Below are positions 16,718 to 25,443 of a stretch of 37,973 nucleotides of DNA, piece after piece. Position 1 is the stretch's first letter. Each line of letters opens with the position of its first letter. A program made the position numbers and the translations under genes. This DNA comes from an uncultured Dehalococcoidia bacterium. Its GTDB lineage: Bacteria > Chloroflexota > Dehalococcoidia > GIF9 > UBA5629. A model generated the notes under the pieces. It was given only the letters and a program-made list of their open reading frames with translations. It had not been told where the DNA came from and ran no database searches. The DNA lies in contig CAIMUM010000005.1 of assembly GCA_903844685.1 (NCBI GenBank), positions 1-37,973 of the forward strand. The letters run 5' to 3'.

Positions 16718-19426
16718 ATGAAAGGCCAAATTGCAAAACCCTGGCACAACCTGACAATTCGGGAAACCTTCGTTTACCTTGCCTCGAGCAGCGACGGCCT
16801 CACCTCGGGCGAGGCACAGCACCGGCTTGAGGAATACGGCTTTAACGAGCTGGAGGACGAAGACAGGATATCCCCCTGGCTGCTGCTGCTTGAGCAGTTT
16901 AAGAACATCCTCATTATTATCCTGCTCATTGCTGTAGTTCTTTCGGCGTTCTTGGGAGAACTAACTGACGCAATTGTCATTTTTATCATAATACTGTTCG
17001 CGGCAGGGCTCGGCTTCATCCAGGAATACCGGGCGGAACGTGCCATCCAGGCGCTTAAAAGGATGGCTGCGCCGCTGGCCTCCGTGCTGAGGGACGAAGT
17101 TGAAACAGAAGTGCCCTCCCGTGAAGTAGTGCCCGGAGACGTGATCATTCTCAGGACGGGCGACAGGGTGCCCGCGGATGCACGGATCGTGGAAAGCTTC
17201 AATTTGAGGACGGACGAGGCTGCGCTGACCGGCGAATCCATGCCTGCTGAAAAGATCAATGGGATGGTTGAGGGTGACGTGGGAGCGGGCGACAGGCTGA
17301 ACATCCTTTTCGCCGGCACCGCCGCTGTTTATGGGCGTGGTAGAGCAGTGGTAGTGAGCACCGGCCAGCACACGGAGTTCGGTAAAATCGCGACGATGCT
17401 CAATGAGGTCAAAGAGGAAAAGACCCCCCTGCAGGTCAACCTGGACCGCATGGGCAAATGGATAGCCATCGCGGCGCTCGTGCTCTGCTTCATATTAGCC
17501 GCTATAGGCGTATTGCGCGGCCACGCGCCGCTGGAGATGTTGATCTGGGGCGTGAGCCTGGCGGTAGCCGCTGTGCCGGAAGCGCTCCCCGCCGTGGTTA
17601 CGATCTCTCTGGCGCTGGGCGTGAACCGCATGGTGAAAAGGCACGCGCTGATACGCAAACTGCCGGCGGTGGAGACACTGGGCTGTACCACCATCATATG
17701 CTCGGATAAAACGGGCACCATGACACAGGACCAGATGACGCTGAAGAAAATCTATGTCAGCGGGAAAATGATTGACATAACGGGTTCGGGCTACGAACCG
17801 AGGGGCGATTTCTACCGCGATGAAAAAGTGCTGGATCACGTTAACGACGCCGATCTGCAGAAAATGATCAAAGCAGCCAACCTCTGCTCGGATACCAGGC
17901 TGGTAAACGTGGAAGGGCAATGGAAGATCAAGGGTGATCCCACCGAAGGCGCCTTCGTGGTAGCCGCCATCAAGGCCGGCATTGATATCGACCAGATCTG
18001 CAGCCTGTACCCGCGGGTAGGGGAGATACCATTCTCATCCGAAACCAAAAGGATGACAGCGGTATACAAAGAACCTGACGGGACAATAGCCTACTCGAAC
18101 GGCGCTGCGGAGGTGATTCTGAACTCCTGCGAGTACGTCTACATGTCCGGCCGCGAGGTAAAACTGGATAAGCATGAACGTGAAAAACTGCATAAGACCA
18201 TTCACGGTATGGCCGGAGACGCGCTGCGGGTGCTGGCCACAGCCTATAAACGGCTCCCTGATGATTTTACCGTTGATGAATCCGTGAATACGAATATGGT
18301 CCTGCTGGGACTCAGCGGCATGATCGACCCGCCGCGGCCAGAGGTCAGGGACTCTATTCAAACCTGCCTCGACGCGGGCATTAAGACTGTCATGATAACG
18401 GGGGACCATAAAGTAACCGCGGTGGCGATTGCCCGCGAACTCGGCATACTGAAAGAAGGCCTGGCCTTAACGGGCAGCGACCTCAACGGTATGTCACAGG
18501 CCGAGTTTGATGCCAAAGTTGGGGATATCGAGGTCTACGCCCGTGTGTCGCCCGAACATAAACTGCGTGTTGTGGAAGCGCTGGCTAAGAAAGGGCACGT
18601 GGTAGCTATGACCGGGGACGGTATAAATGACGCGCCTGCTTTAAAGAAAGCTGACATCGGCGTGGCCATGGGTATAAAGGGCACTGACGTTACCAAGGAA
18701 TCGGCTGACATGATTCTTACCGACGATAACTTCGCATCCATCGTGGCGGCGGTGGAGGAAGGCCGCGCTATATTCAGCAACATTAAGAAATACCTGGTTT
18801 ACCTGCTGTCATGCAACATAGGTGAGATACTCTTAATGGCGGTGGCTATCTTATTCGGGCCTTTCATAGGCATACCGGCAGGGGTTATACCGCTTATAGC
18901 TATACAAATTCTATTTGTCAATCTTGCAACGGACGGCCTGCCGGCGCTGGCGCTTGCAGTCGATCCGCATTCACAGGATATCATGAAAGATAAACCCCGG
19001 CCACGCAGTCAAAATATATTCACCGGACCGGTTATAAATTACATGATAGTTGCAGGTATTTGGACCTGCATAGCCCCGCTGGGTATGTTCATCTGGGCTT
19101 TAACATCAGGTAAAACGTTAGTGGAGGCCCAGTGCGTATGCTTCGTCACCCTGATTATAATCCAGTTTTTTAATGCCTATTGCTGCCGTTCTCTTGAGCG
19201 GTCAGTGTTTAACCTCGGCGTAAAATCCAACAGGTGGTTGCATGCGGCCGTTGCTTCGCAAGTCGTTTTACTGGGTCTTGTAGTGTATCTACCTGCCTTG
19301 CAAGGGCCCTTCAACACCTTTCCATTAAATTGGCAGGATTGTTTGTTTTCTGTCATCTCAGCTGCTTCGATAATCATAGTTGCCGAGATATACAAGGCGG
19401 CCTACCGCAATTCACCTGTAAAATAA
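16718..19426 (+). CDS. P2A-type Ca2+-transporting ATPase (SERCA/PMR1-like)
   Basis: The 902-aa membrane pump has the full P-type ATPase set: TGES at 171-174 (actuator), the phosphorylated Asp330 in DKTGT, and GDGINDAPALKKADIG starting at 633. The ion-site helices point to calcium: VAAVPEALPAVVT in M4, SCNIGE in M5 and FVNLATDGLPA in M6 match the SERCA residues Glu309, Asn768/Glu771 and Asn796/Thr799/Asp800 by position. It would export Ca2+ from the cytoplasm, though related pumps move Mn2+ or Na+. The ATG at 16718 has no strong ribosome site. A TATAAT at 16662-16667 upstream lacks a clear -35. A universal stress protein gene follows 24 bases downstream, likely in the same transcript. Confidence 0.92.
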   Translation: MKGQIAKPWHNLTIRETFVYLASSSDGLTSGEAQHRLEEYGFNELEDEDRISPWLLLLEQFKNILIIILLIAVVLSAFLGELTDAIVIFIIILFAAGLGFIQEYRAERAIQALKRMAAPLASVLRDEVETEVPSREVVPGDVIILRTGDRVPADARIVESFNLRTDEAALTGESMPAEKINGMVEGDVGAGDRLNILFAGTAAVYGRGRAVVVSTGQHTEFGKIATMLNEVKEEKTPLQVNLDRMGKWIAIAALVLCFILAAIGVLRGHAPLEMLIWGVSLAVAAVPEALPAVVTISLALGVNRMVKRHALIRKLPAVETLGCTTIICSDKTGTMTQDQMTLKKIYVSGKMIDITGSGYEPRGDFYRDEKVLDHVNDADLQKMIKAANLCSDTRLVNVEGQWKIKGDPTEGAFVVAAIKAGIDIDQICSLYPRVGEIPFSSETKRMTAVYKEPDGTIAYSNGAAEVILNSCEYVYMSGREVKLDKHEREKLHKTIHGMAGDALRVLATAYKRLPDDFTVDESVNTNMVLLGLSGMIDPPRPEVRDSIQTCLDAGIKTVMITGDHKVTAVAIARELGILKEGLALTGSDLNGMSQAEFDAKVGDIEVYARVSPEHKLRVVEALAKKGHVVAMTGDGINDAPALKKADIGVAMGIKGTDVTKESADMILTDDNFASIVAAVEEGRAIFSNIKKYLVYLLSCNIGEILLMAVAILFGPFIGIPAGVIPLIAIQILFVNLATDGLPALALAVDPHSQDIMKDKPRPRSQNIFTGPVINYMIVAGIWTCIAPLGMFIWALTSGKTLVEAQCVCFVTLIIIQFFNAYCCRSLERSVFNLGVKSNRWLHAAVASQVVLLGLVVYLPALQGPFNTFPLNWQDCLFSVISAASIIIVAEIYKAAYRNSPVK

Positions 19427-19450
19427 TCAAGGAAATACACGGGGTGGAAA

Positions 19451-19903
19451 ATGTATAATAAAATACTTGTTCCTTTGGATGGGTCTCCCGAGGCGGAGTG
19501 CGTCATCCCGCACCTGGAAACCATAGCTAAAACGGGGGTCCGTGAGATCGAGCTGATAACCGTTGTAGAACCGATTGAAATACCTACTCGAGGGAAGATC
19601 GCGCTCAATGAAGAGGATTTGAAGCAGATCACTTTGGAGGCTAAAAGTGAAGCGCATAAATACCTGAGCCAGGTGGTAGAAAGGCTGACCCGGTCCGGGT
19701 TAAATGTTCATCCCGTCATATTGACAGGGAAACCGGCTGAAAGCCTGATCGACTACATCGATGGCAATAATATAGACCTGCTGATCATGGCAACGCATGG
19801 ACGCTCAGGTATAACCAGGCTGTTCTGGGGCAGCGTGGCCGAAAAGGTCTTGCGCTCTGTAAATGTCCCGGTATTGCTGGTCAAGAACCCGGCTTGCGAG
19901 TAG
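19451..19903 (+). CDS. Universal stress protein (UspA family)
   Basis: The 150-aa protein opens with YNKILVPLDGSPEAE and ends with the nucleotide-binding stretch ATHGRSGITRLFWGSVAEKV. The GxxG...GS pattern suggests it belongs to the ATP-binding branch of the family. The spacing is the shorter form common in bacterial members. Such proteins respond to stress or starvation, often as dimers in the cytoplasm. It starts 24 bases after the Ca2+-ATPase stop with GGGGTGG just before the ATG. Pairing of USP genes with ion pumps is frequent and suggests co-regulation. Confidence 0.9.
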   Translation: MYNKILVPLDGSPEAECVIPHLETIAKTGVREIELITVVEPIEIPTRGKIALNEEDLKQITLEAKSEAHKYLSQVVERLTRSGLNVHPVILTGKPAESLIDYIDGNNIDLLIMATHGRSGITRLFWGSVAEKVLRSVNVPVLLVKNPACE

Positions 19904-19939
19904 AGGCCGGTTCAACCTTTTGCTGCTGCCGCGTTAAAT

Positions 19940-19969
19940 TTGCTTATTAAATTTTAAAATTGATATACT
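19940..19969 (+). promoter_or_regulatory. Probable promoter of tRNA-Arg (and perhaps the por operon)
   Basis: TTGCTT (19940-19945) and TATACT (19964-19969) are 18 bases apart in an AT-rich stretch. Transcription would begin near 19976, about 44 bases before the tRNA. No other good promoter is seen before porGD, so the oxidoreductase operon might be read from here. Confidence 0.4.
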
Positions 19970-20019
19970 TAAAAACTCGGGGCGATTGCACAAACGGGTA
20001 TTTTTGGTATTAATTATGT

Positions 20020-20091
20020 GCCCCTGTAGCTCAGGGGATAGAGCATCGGCCTCCGAAGCCGTGTGCGAGGGTTCAAGTCCCTCCAGGGGCG
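20020..20091 (+). tRNA. tRNA-Arg (anticodon CCG)
   Basis: The acceptor arm is GCCCCTG/CAGGGGC with discriminator G. The anticodon loop CTCCGAA gives CCG, and the T-loop is GGTTCAAGTCC. The CCA end is not encoded (CAC follows), unlike the two tRNA-Ser genes and tRNA-Pro in this window. Confidence 0.95.
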
Positions 20092-20127
20092 CACCGAACC
20101 CTAATTTACGTATACAGTAGCAGATAG

Positions 20128-21012
20128 ATGAAACGGGAAGATACTATCGAAATCCGCTGGCACGGCCGTGGCGGCCAGGGTGCAGTTACGTCTGCGGAAC
20201 TGACTGCGCTGTCTGCTATACATGAGAACAAATTTGCCCAGGCCTTCCCCAGCTTCGGGCCGGAAAGGCGCGGCGCTCCCGTGCTGGCGTTTAACAGGAT
20301 CTCCGCTGAGCATGCTATCCGCGTGCGTTCCAGTGTGATAAAACCTGATATAGTTGTCGTGCTGGATCCCGGCCTGGTTACGCTCATAAATGTGGTGGAT
20401 GGGCTCAAACCAGGCGGCTGGCTGATAGTTAACAGTACACGGTCCATCGATGACCTGCAGAGCGAATTCAGCGGCGATTGGAAGCTGGCGGTGGTTGACG
20501 CCTCCTCGATAGCCAGGGAATTGCTGCGGGTGAATATTGTGAATACTACGATGCTGGGCGCCCTGATAAAAACAACCGGCGTCATTAAAATCGATTCTCT
20601 CAAAGAACAGCTCGAAGTGAAGTTCGGCGCCCGCGCTAAGGCGAACCTTGAAGCCTGCCGGAAAGCCTTCGATACCACGGTGATCAGCAGTATCACAACC
20701 GGAGGCCAGAAGAAGGTCAGGACTTTTGCCGTGGAGAATCTGGCGAAGTGGAGCGAATTGCCGGTGGGATGCGTGGTTACCGATGTGGGAAATACCAAGC
20801 AGTTTTGCACCGGCGATTGGAAAGCACAGCACCCGGTATGGAATGACAGCAAGTGCATTAAATGCGGTATCTGCTCCCTGTTTTGCCCGGAATTCTGCAT
20901 CAGCCAGCAGAAGGACGGGTATTTCCGGGCCAACGAGTTTTATTGCAAGGGTTGCGGGATATGCGCCCAGGAATGCTGGACGCAATCCATTACCATGGTC
21001 GAGGAAGCATAA
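20128..21012 (+). CDS. porG: 2-oxoacid:acceptor oxidoreductase, fused gamma and delta (ferredoxin) subunits
   Basis: This 294-aa protein fuses two parts of a pyruvate/2-oxoacid:ferredoxin oxidoreductase. Residues about 1-185 are the gamma domain, recognisable from WHGRGGQGAVTSAEL and FPSFGPERRGAPV. The C-terminal 50 residues form a two-cluster ferredoxin with CIKCGICSLFC and CKGCGICAQEC. The second motif is followed by Trp rather than the usual Pro. The enzyme decarboxylates a 2-oxoacid with CoA to an acyl-CoA and CO2 and passes low-potential electrons to the clusters. It is the first gene of a six-gene rightward operon. porA starts two bases after its stop. The ribosome site before ATG 20128 is weak. 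The substrate (pyruvate or a branched-chain oxoacid) cannot be fixed from sequence. Confidence 0.9.
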   Translation: MKREDTIEIRWHGRGGQGAVTSAELTALSAIHENKFAQAFPSFGPERRGAPVLAFNRISAEHAIRVRSSVIKPDIVVVLDPGLVTLINVVDGLKPGGWLIVNSTRSIDDLQSEFSGDWKLAVVDASSIARELLRVNIVNTTMLGALIKTTGVIKIDSLKEQLEVKFGARAKANLEACRKAFDTTVISSITTGGQKKVRTFAVENLAKWSELPVGCVVTDVGNTKQFCTGDWKAQHPVWNDSKCIKCGICSLFCPEFCISQQKDGYFRANEFYCKGCGICAQECWTQSITMVEEA

Positions 21013-21014
21013 GC

Positions 21015-22190
21015 ATGATAGCGAAGCGTATCGGCATTGAATCTTCACTGGCTGTCGCCGAAGCTGTCAGGCTGGCCAATGTGGATGTTATCGCTGCCTA
21101 TCCTATTACCCCACAGACACACATTGTCGAGGGACTTGCGGAGATGGTGGCCAACGGTCACTTAGACGCCGAATATATCCCCGTCGAGTCTGAACATTCC
21201 GCAATGAGCTCATGCCTGGGGGCGAGCGCCGTCGGGGCCAGGGCCTTTACGGCCACTGCCAGCCAGGGACTGATACTGATGCACGAGGTATTGCTGGTGG
21301 CGGCTTCGTTGCGTTTGCCCGTCGTTATGGCTGTGACCAACCGTGCACTATCGGGACCCCTGAATATTTGGGGTGACCATTCGGATGTTATGATTGCCAG
21401 GGATGTGGGGTGGATACAGATATTTGCCGAGAACGGCCAGCAGGCTTTCGACCAGACGCTATGCGCTTTCCGCATCGCGGAACACCAGGACGTGCTGCTG
21501 CCTACCATCATCAATATCGACGGGTTCCATGTTTCGCATGTAATCGAGCCGATGTATTTTCTTGATCAAAAGACCGTCGATGAGTTCCTGCCGCCGTACA
21601 GGCATCCATACGCGCTCGACCCTGATAAACCTGTCACAATGGGGGGCTTCGCCATGCCCAACCTTTACACGGAAGGCAGGAAATCCCTGGATACAGCCCT
21701 GCGCCAATCAAAGAAGGTAATCCTCGATACATGGAAGCAATACGGCGATATAACGGGACGCTACTACAAACCGATAGAAAAGTACCAGGCCGAAAATGTT
21801 GATACGCTGCTGGTTACGGTAGGCAGTTACAGTGAGAATGCCATGGACGCCATCGACAAGATGCAGGCTGAAGGCAAAAAAGTCGGCCTGGTAAGCGTGC
21901 GTTTGTGGAGGCCATTCCCGTATAAAGAACTAATCGAGGCAATCTCCGGCGCCGCAAATATCATAGTACTTGACCGCGCCATATCCCTGGGTGGGCCAGC
22001 GCCGGTATGCTCGGAAATCCGGGCCGCCCTCTATTCTTTAAAAGACAGGCCGCAGGTGGTAAGCATCGTGGGCGGATTGGGCGGACGCGATATATCGCCG
22101 GCTGATTTTGAGAAACTTATAGCAACAGGTTTGGATAAGATAAAGTCCGGCGATACCGCCGAAACTATCATGTTTGGAGTGAGGGAATAG
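21015..22190 (+). CDS. porA: 2-oxoacid:acceptor oxidoreductase, alpha subunit
   Basis: The 391-aa product is the pyrimidine-binding alpha subunit, with AAYPITPQTHIVEGLAE, the conserved VESEHSAMS and a C-terminal transketolase-like domain. The frame stays open upstream into porG, but the real start is ATG 21015: it is two bases after the porG stop, has GAGGAAGC as ribosome site, and the protein then begins at the conserved N-terminus (AKRIGIESSLAVAEAV). porB overlaps its last base. It pairs with the beta subunit to form the thiamine-diphosphate site. Confidence 0.93.
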   Translation: MIAKRIGIESSLAVAEAVRLANVDVIAAYPITPQTHIVEGLAEMVANGHLDAEYIPVESEHSAMSSCLGASAVGARAFTATASQGLILMHEVLLVAASLRLPVVMAVTNRALSGPLNIWGDHSDVMIARDVGWIQIFAENGQQAFDQTLCAFRIAEHQDVLLPTIINIDGFHVSHVIEPMYFLDQKTVDEFLPPYRHPYALDPDKPVTMGGFAMPNLYTEGRKSLDTALRQSKKVILDTWKQYGDITGRYYKPIEKYQAENVDTLLVTVGSYSENAMDAIDKMQAEGKKVGLVSVRLWRPFPYKELIEAISGAANIIVLDRAISLGGPAPVCSEIRAALYSLKDRPQVVSIVGGLGGRDISPADFEKLIATGLDKIKSGDTAETIMFGVRE

Positions 22191-23122
22191 TGGAAACACT
22201 CAGCATATACGCTCCTAAATTAATCACCAACAGGGAATATATTGCCTCGGGTCACCGAGCATGCTCCGGCTGCGGTGAAGTGCTGGCGATGCGTTATGTC
22301 TGCAAAGCCCTAGGAAGGAACACGATCATCTCCAATGCCACCGGGTGCATGGAGATCATCTCCACGCCGCTGCCGCAAACGGCCTGGGAAGTGCCGTGGA
22401 TACACACGCTTTTCGAGAACGCGTCGGCGGTCGCCTCCGGCATTGAATGCGGGCTTAAAGCCCTGAAGCGCAAGCACGGTTATACCAAGGAGGTCAAGGT
22501 GGTTGCCATGGGTGGGGACGGCGCCACCGCTGATATCGGCCTGCAGTCCCTCTCCGGTGCCATGGAAAGGGGGCATGATTTCATCTATGTCTGCTATGAC
22601 AATGAAGCTTACATGAACACGGGCATACAGCGGTCGAGCGAAACTCCCTTCGGCGCATCTACCACTACCGCCCCCGCGGGTAAGGCGAGCATGGGCCAGC
22701 ATACCTGGAAGAAGAATATGGCTGCAATCGCCGCCGCGCATGAAATCCAATATGTCGCCACTTCCTGTTCCAGCTACCCGTTTGACATAATGACTAAGGT
22801 TGAGAAGGCTATCAAGATAAAGGGGCCTTCATATATCCATATCCTGTCGGTCTGCCCGACAGGCTGGCGCTGCCCCTCGAATTCAACCATAAAAATGGGG
22901 AGGCTGGCGGTCGAAACCGGCATATTCCCAATGTACGAGATTGAAAACGGCAAATACACGTTGAATATCGACCTGCCGAAATTGAGGCCGGTGGAGGACT
23001 ATTTGAAGCTGCAGGGCAGATTCCGCCACCTGGACAAGGACAATACCGCCGAGATACAGGAAAAGGTCCTCGAAGAATACAACAAGGTCAAACGCCTGGC
23101 CGCGGGGAATAAAGCGAAATGA
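22190..23122 (+). CDS. porB: 2-oxoacid:acceptor oxidoreductase, beta (thiamine diphosphate) subunit
   Basis: The 310-aa beta subunit binds thiamine diphosphate through Gly109-Asp110-Gly111 and Asp137-Asn138 (GDGATAD and YDNEAYMNTG). Cysteines in ACSGCGE near the N-terminus and CPTGWRC in the middle probably hold the proximal [4Fe-4S] cluster, as in known 2-oxoacid:ferredoxin oxidoreductases. GTG at 22190 starts it, sharing one base with the porA stop. The next gene overlaps its stop by four bases (ATGA). These couplings mean the subunits and the following diaphorase genes are translated together. Confidence 0.93.
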   Translation: METLSIYAPKLITNREYIASGHRACSGCGEVLAMRYVCKALGRNTIISNATGCMEIISTPLPQTAWEVPWIHTLFENASAVASGIECGLKALKRKHGYTKEVKVVAMGGDGATADIGLQSLSGAMERGHDFIYVCYDNEAYMNTGIQRSSETPFGASTTTAPAGKASMGQHTWKKNMAAIAAAHEIQYVATSCSSYPFDIMTKVEKAIKIKGPSYIHILSVCPTGWRCPSNSTIKMGRLAVETGIFPMYEIENGKYTLNIDLPKLRPVEDYLKLQGRFRHLDKDNTAEIQEKVLEEYNKVKRLAAGNKAK

Positions 23123-23571
23123 AAGACGGGCTCTCCGTGATACTGAAGAAATACGGCAAGGACAAGAGCCAGCTGGTATCCATATTGCAGGATATACAGG
23201 CAGAGTATAACTATCTGCCACGTGAAGCGCTGGAAAAGCTCAGCAAAAAGATGGATATACCCCAGAGCCAGGTCTACAGCATGGCTACTTTCTTCCGCGC
23301 TTTCAGCCTGAATAAACGGGGCAAGCATATCGTGAATGTGTGCCTGGGCACCGCCTGCCATGTGAGGGGTGGGGAACTGATACTGGAGTCCTTAGAGAGG
23401 CAACTGGGAGTCGGGCGCGGCCAGACGACACCGGACTTGAAATTCACCCTGGAAAGTGTGAATTGCATGGGCTGCTGCGCCACCGGCCCGGTGGTAAAAA
23501 TCGGGGAAGAGTATTTCGGGCACATGACCAATGATAAGGTCGAGCCCATGTTAAAGAAATACCGGGAATAG
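23119..23571 (+). CDS. NuoE-like [2Fe-2S] subunit
   Basis: The 150-aa protein has the thioredoxin-like [2Fe-2S] fold of NuoE/HndA/HoxE. The ligands are Cys75, Cys80, Cys116 and Cys120, in the family spacing (C-x4-C and C-x3-C). It starts at ATG 23119, overlapping the porB stop by four bases, so it is tied to the oxidoreductase and not to a separate complex I operon. In the sister enzymes (NAD-reducing hydrogenases, formate dehydrogenases) this subunit sits beside the FMN subunit as an electron relay. Confidence 0.92.
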   Translation: MKDGLSVILKKYGKDKSQLVSILQDIQAEYNYLPREALEKLSKKMDIPQSQVYSMATFFRAFSLNKRGKHIVNVCLGTACHVRGGELILESLERQLGVGRGQTTPDLKFTLESVNCMGCCATGPVVKIGEEYFGHMTNDKVEPMLKKYRE

Positions 23572-23583
23572 AACTGGATTACG

Positions 23584-25443
23584 ATGTCGAGCAAACTTAA
23601 AACAGCCAGGGCGCTGGCACTGCTTCAGCAGAAGCTTGAAAAGGACGGGCGGGCCGACAGGCCGCGCGTTTCCGTGTGTAATGGCACTGCCTGCCGCCCC
23701 TACGGAAGCAACCCCGTGGCAGAGGCCTTTGTAACTGAGCTTGAAAAGAAAGGACTATCAGGCCAGGTGGAATTCAAGGTCACCGGATGTCACGGGTTCT
23801 GCGAAAGAGGCCCCATAGCCATCCTTGAACCCGGCAACCTGTTTTACCAGAGGGTCAGGGTTGGAGATGTGGCGGAAATCATCGAAAAAACCGTCCTCAA
23901 GAAAGAAGTCATCGAGAGACTGCTCTTCAAAGATGCGGGGACTGCCAAGCCGGTCAGTGCGCAGGAAGATCTACCCTTTTACAGGAACCAGCGGCGCATC
24001 GTCCTGGGCAACAATACCAGGATCGATCCCACCAGCATCGAAGATTATATCGCCATCGGCGGATATTCAGCCCTGGCCAAATCGCTTACTGAATTAAACC
24101 CGGAGCAGATAATTGAGATCGTGAAACAGTCCGGCCTGCGTGGGCGAGGGGGCGGCGGCTTTCCCACGGGCGCCAAATGGGATACCTGCCGCAAGGCTCC
24201 CGGCGACATTAAATATGTGATCGTTAACGCTGACGAGGGCGATCCTGGAGCTTATGCCAACGAGGGCCTGCTGACAGGTAACCCGCACAGCGTACTTGAA
24301 GGATTGATAATCGGAGCGTTCGCTATCGGCTCGCACCAGGGTTATATCTACGTGCGAAATGAGTATCCCCTGGCTTTGAAAAATATGACCATAGCCATGG
24401 AACAGGCTGAGGCCCTTGGATTGCTCGGGAAGAATATACTGGGTTCCGGGTTTGATCTTACTGTTAGGATCAACAGAGGTGGAGGCGCATTTGTCTGCGG
24501 CGAATCTACCGCGCTGATGGCCTCGCTGGAGGGAAAGCCCGGTGAACCGCGGGCCAAGTACACGCATACTGTGGAAAGAGGCCTTTGGGACAGGCCCAGT
24601 GATTTGAACAACGTGGAAACCTGGGCAAATATCCCGCTCATCATTAATAACGGAGCGGAGTGGTTCAGCAAAATCGGCGTTGCGGGCAACAGCGGGACCA
24701 AGATATTTTCTCTTACCGGCAAGGTCAATAACACCGGACTCGTTGAAGTGCCGATGGGCATCAAGCTCAGGGAGATAATCTTCGATATCGGCGGCGGGAT
24801 CCGCGGCGGCAAGAAATTTAAGGCCGTGCAAACGGGAGGACCCTCAGGCGGTTGCCTCCCTGAATCATTGTTGGATTCACCGGTGGATTTCGACTCGCTT
24901 ACCAAGGCCGGATCGATGATGGGGTCCGGCGGCATGATTGTGCTGGACGAAGATAATTGCATGGTCGATACCGCACGCTACTTTCTCAACTTCCTCGAGG
25001 AGGAATCCTGCGGCAAGTGTGTACCCTGCCGTGAGGGCGTCAAGAGGATGAGGCAGATATTAGACGGCATTACCGAGGGCAAAGGACAAGAAAGCGATAT
25101 CCAGTTGCTCAAGGACCTGTCGGAACACCTCCAGGATAGCGCACTATGCGCCCTGGGCGGCTCCGCGCCGAACCCGGTGCTGACCACGCTGCGCTATTTC
25201 CACGACGAGTACGAGGCGCATATCAAGAATAAAAAGTGCCCGGCGGGCATATGCAAGGCGCTGATCAAATTCAGCATCATCGATGAGAAGTGCCCGGGTT
25301 GTGGCATGTGCGTTAAAACATGCCCCAGCGATGCCATAACCTTCATGGGAAAAAAGAAGCCGGTTATACTCGACCAGGCGAAGTGCATCAAGTGCCGCAC
25401 CTGTTACGATATTTGTAAGATGGGAGCTGTACGCGTTGAGTGA
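23584..25443 (+). CDS. NuoF-like flavoprotein subunit with extra N- and C-terminal Fe-S domains
   Basis: The 619-aa protein is built like HndC/HydB of bifurcating hydrogenases. It has an N-terminal [2Fe-2S] domain (Cys32, Cys37, Cys69, Cys73) and the FMN and NAD(H)-binding core with GRGGGGFPTGAKWD at 187-200 and ESCGKCVPCREG. The core [4Fe-4S] cluster is held by Cys476, Cys479, Cys482 and Cys522. A C-terminal two-cluster ferredoxin domain follows (CPGCGMCVKTC and CIKCRTC). It oxidises or reduces NAD(P)H at the flavin. It lies 12 bases after the NuoE-like gene. The next gene overlaps its stop by eight bases. Confidence 0.93.
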   Translation: MSSKLKTARALALLQQKLEKDGRADRPRVSVCNGTACRPYGSNPVAEAFVTELEKKGLSGQVEFKVTGCHGFCERGPIAILEPGNLFYQRVRVGDVAEIIEKTVLKKEVIERLLFKDAGTAKPVSAQEDLPFYRNQRRIVLGNNTRIDPTSIEDYIAIGGYSALAKSLTELNPEQIIEIVKQSGLRGRGGGGFPTGAKWDTCRKAPGDIKYVIVNADEGDPGAYANEGLLTGNPHSVLEGLIIGAFAIGSHQGYIYVRNEYPLALKNMTIAMEQAEALGLLGKNILGSGFDLTVRINRGGGAFVCGESTALMASLEGKPGEPRAKYTHTVERGLWDRPSDLNNVETWANIPLIINNGAEWFSKIGVAGNSGTKIFSLTGKVNNTGLVEVPMGIKLREIIFDIGGGIRGGKKFKAVQTGGPSGGCLPESLLDSPVDFDSLTKAGSMMGSGGMIVLDEDNCMVDTARYFLNFLEEESCGKCVPCREGVKRMRQILDGITEGKGQESDIQLLKDLSEHLQDSALCALGGSAPNPVLTTLRYFHDEYEAHIKNKKCPAGICKALIKFSIIDEKCPGCGMCVKTCPSDAITFMGKKKPVILDQAKCIKCRTCYDICKMGAVRVE